From Planctomycetaceae bacterium (GTDB lineage Bacteria; Planctomycetota; Planctomycetia; Planctomycetales; Planctomycetaceae), in contig WFOZ01000154.1 of assembly GCA_015487825.1 (NCBI GenBank), positions 1-5,697 on the forward strand: 5,697 bases of DNA, read 5' to 3'. The notes beneath the pieces were generated by a model. The model saw only the letters and a list, made by a program, of their open reading frames with translations, made no database searches and was not told where the DNA came from. A program made the position numbers and the translations under genes. Of the stretch, positions 4,878 through 5,697 are shown piece by piece. Numbering within the stretch: position 1 is the stretch's first letter; each line of letters starts with the position of its first letter.

Positions 4878-5697
4878 ATGACTAAGCATATTTTTGTTAC
4901 AGGTGGCGTTGTCAGTTCTCTTGGCAAGGGGCTGACATCTGCTTCGGTCGGTTTACTGCTAGAGCGACGTGGCCTCAATGTGCGGATGCAAAAACTCGAT
5001 CCCTACCTCAACGTCGATCCCGGAACGATGTCTCCCTTCCAGCACGGCGAAGTTTATGTTCTTGATGATGGTTCCGAAACAGATCTCGACCTGGGGCATT
5101 ACGAACGGTTTACCAACGGTCCTCTGAATAGAAAATCGAACTTTACAACCGGACAAATTTACCAGTCGGTCATAAAAAAAGAGCGGATGGGAGATTACCT
5201 CGGCGCGACCGTTCAGGTCATTCCGCACGTAACTGATGAACTCAAAGACGCAATCTGTTCTCAGGATGGACCGGATGTCGATGTTGTCATTACAGAATTG
5301 GGAGGCACGGTTGGCGATATCGAAGGGCTTCCGTTTCTCGAAGCATTTCGCCAGGTGCCTCTTGATATTGGTCGGGAAAACTGCCTGTTCATTCACCTCA
5401 CACTGGTGCCATATCTGAAAGCTGCCCGAGAATTAAAAACGAAGCCGACCCAGCACAGTGTCGGACAACTTCGCGGAATTGGAATTCAACCGGATATCCT
5501 TGTCATTCGAACCGAACGTCCTCTGGGCCGCGACAACGCAGAAAAAATCGCGCTCTTTTGTAATGTCGAAAAGGAAGCAGTCATTGAAGAAGTCGATAAA
5601 ACTCTCTCCATTTACGAAGTCCCTCTTGGCCTGGCTGAAAATCGAATCGACCAACTCATTCTTAAAAAACTGAATCTGCATACCGGTTCTCTGGATC
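4878..5697 (+). CDS. pyrG: CTP synthase, N-terminal synthetase domain (cut by window end)
   Basis: CTP synthase converts UTP to CTP using ATP and ammonia drawn from glutamine. It is cytoplasmic and the final step of pyrimidine nucleotide synthesis. The first 273 codons are present and open at the window edge. They cover nearly all of the amidoligase domain; the C-terminal class I glutaminase domain (about 250 more residues) lies outside. Visible motifs: [15 protein letters not shown] (4-18) with P-loop Lys17, [20 protein letters not shown] (40-59), [12 protein letters not shown] (67-78) with metal ligand Asp71, NFTTG (88-92), [12 protein letters not shown] (106-117), [10 protein letters not shown] (140-149) with metal ligand Glu140, and KTKPTQHSV (187-195), UTP/CTP site. 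The start gives the standard N-terminus. AAGGA at 4859-4863 is a distant possible ribosome site, 14 nt upstream. It supplies the CTP that KdsB, encoded just upstream, consumes. Confidence 0.97.
   Translation, partial: MTKHIFVTGGVVSSLGKGLTSASVGLLLERRGLNVRMQKLDPYLNVDPGTMSPFQHGEVYVLDDGSETDLDLGHYERFTNGPLNRKSNFTTGQIYQSVIKKERMGDYLGATVQVIPHVTDELKDAICSQDGPDVDVVITELGGTVGDIEGLPFLEAFRQVPLDIGRENCLFIHLTLVPYLKAARELKTKPTQHSVGQLRGIGIQPDILVIRTERPLGRDNAEKIALFCNVEKEAVIEEVDKTLSIYEVPLGLAENRIDQLILKKLNLHTGSLD

Noticed and set aside
4959..5396. Minus-strand 145-residue ORF
   Set aside because: It is antisense to the strongly conserved pyrG coding region and shows no domain of its own.
5433..5681. Minus-strand 82-residue ORF
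   Set aside because: It is also a shadow of pyrG, which continues in frame to the window end.

Overview
The window looks like chromosomal DNA from a planctomycete (Planctomycetota, probably order Planctomycetales). This rests on gene content and style: a Tat-exported Gfo/Idh/MocA oxidoreductase, an exported protein joining a DUF1080 domain to a glucose/sorbosone-dehydrogenase propeller, a kdsB gene that implies Kdo-containing lipopolysaccharide, and moderate GC with weak or absent Shine-Dalgarno sites. No 16S or other marker is present, so the genus cannot be fixed.

Layout. Positions 1-114 are non-coding and hold a short degenerate tandem repeat (53-80) of a dispersed type. A 443-residue secreted Gfo/Idh/MocA oxidoreductase follows on the minus strand (115-1446). 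The gap at 1447-1622 holds its ribosome binding site, a small inverted repeat, and a plus-strand promoter that drives a tRNA-Leu(CAG) gene (1623-1707). That gene is closed by a strong intrinsic terminator (1711-1748). A second minus-strand gene (1764-3692) encodes the secreted DUF1080-GSDH fusion. The divergent region 3693-3983 carries a likely extended -10 promoter and several overlapping inverted repeats in the kdsB leader. kdsB (3984-4742) is followed, after a 135-nt gap with a foldable element, by pyrG (4878 to the window end, truncated).

How the genes relate. The plus-strand pair is a coherent unit: PyrG makes CTP, and KdsB uses CTP to activate Kdo for lipopolysaccharide. The two minus-strand genes are separated by a tRNA unit and are probably not one operon. 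Both encode exported proteins of families linked to 3-keto-sugar chemistry, so a periplasmic oxidise-then-cleave sugar module is a reasonable but unproven reading. Most of the window is recognisable metabolism. The parts least explained by known features are the DUF1080-GSDH fusion and the structured intergenic DNA around kdsB.
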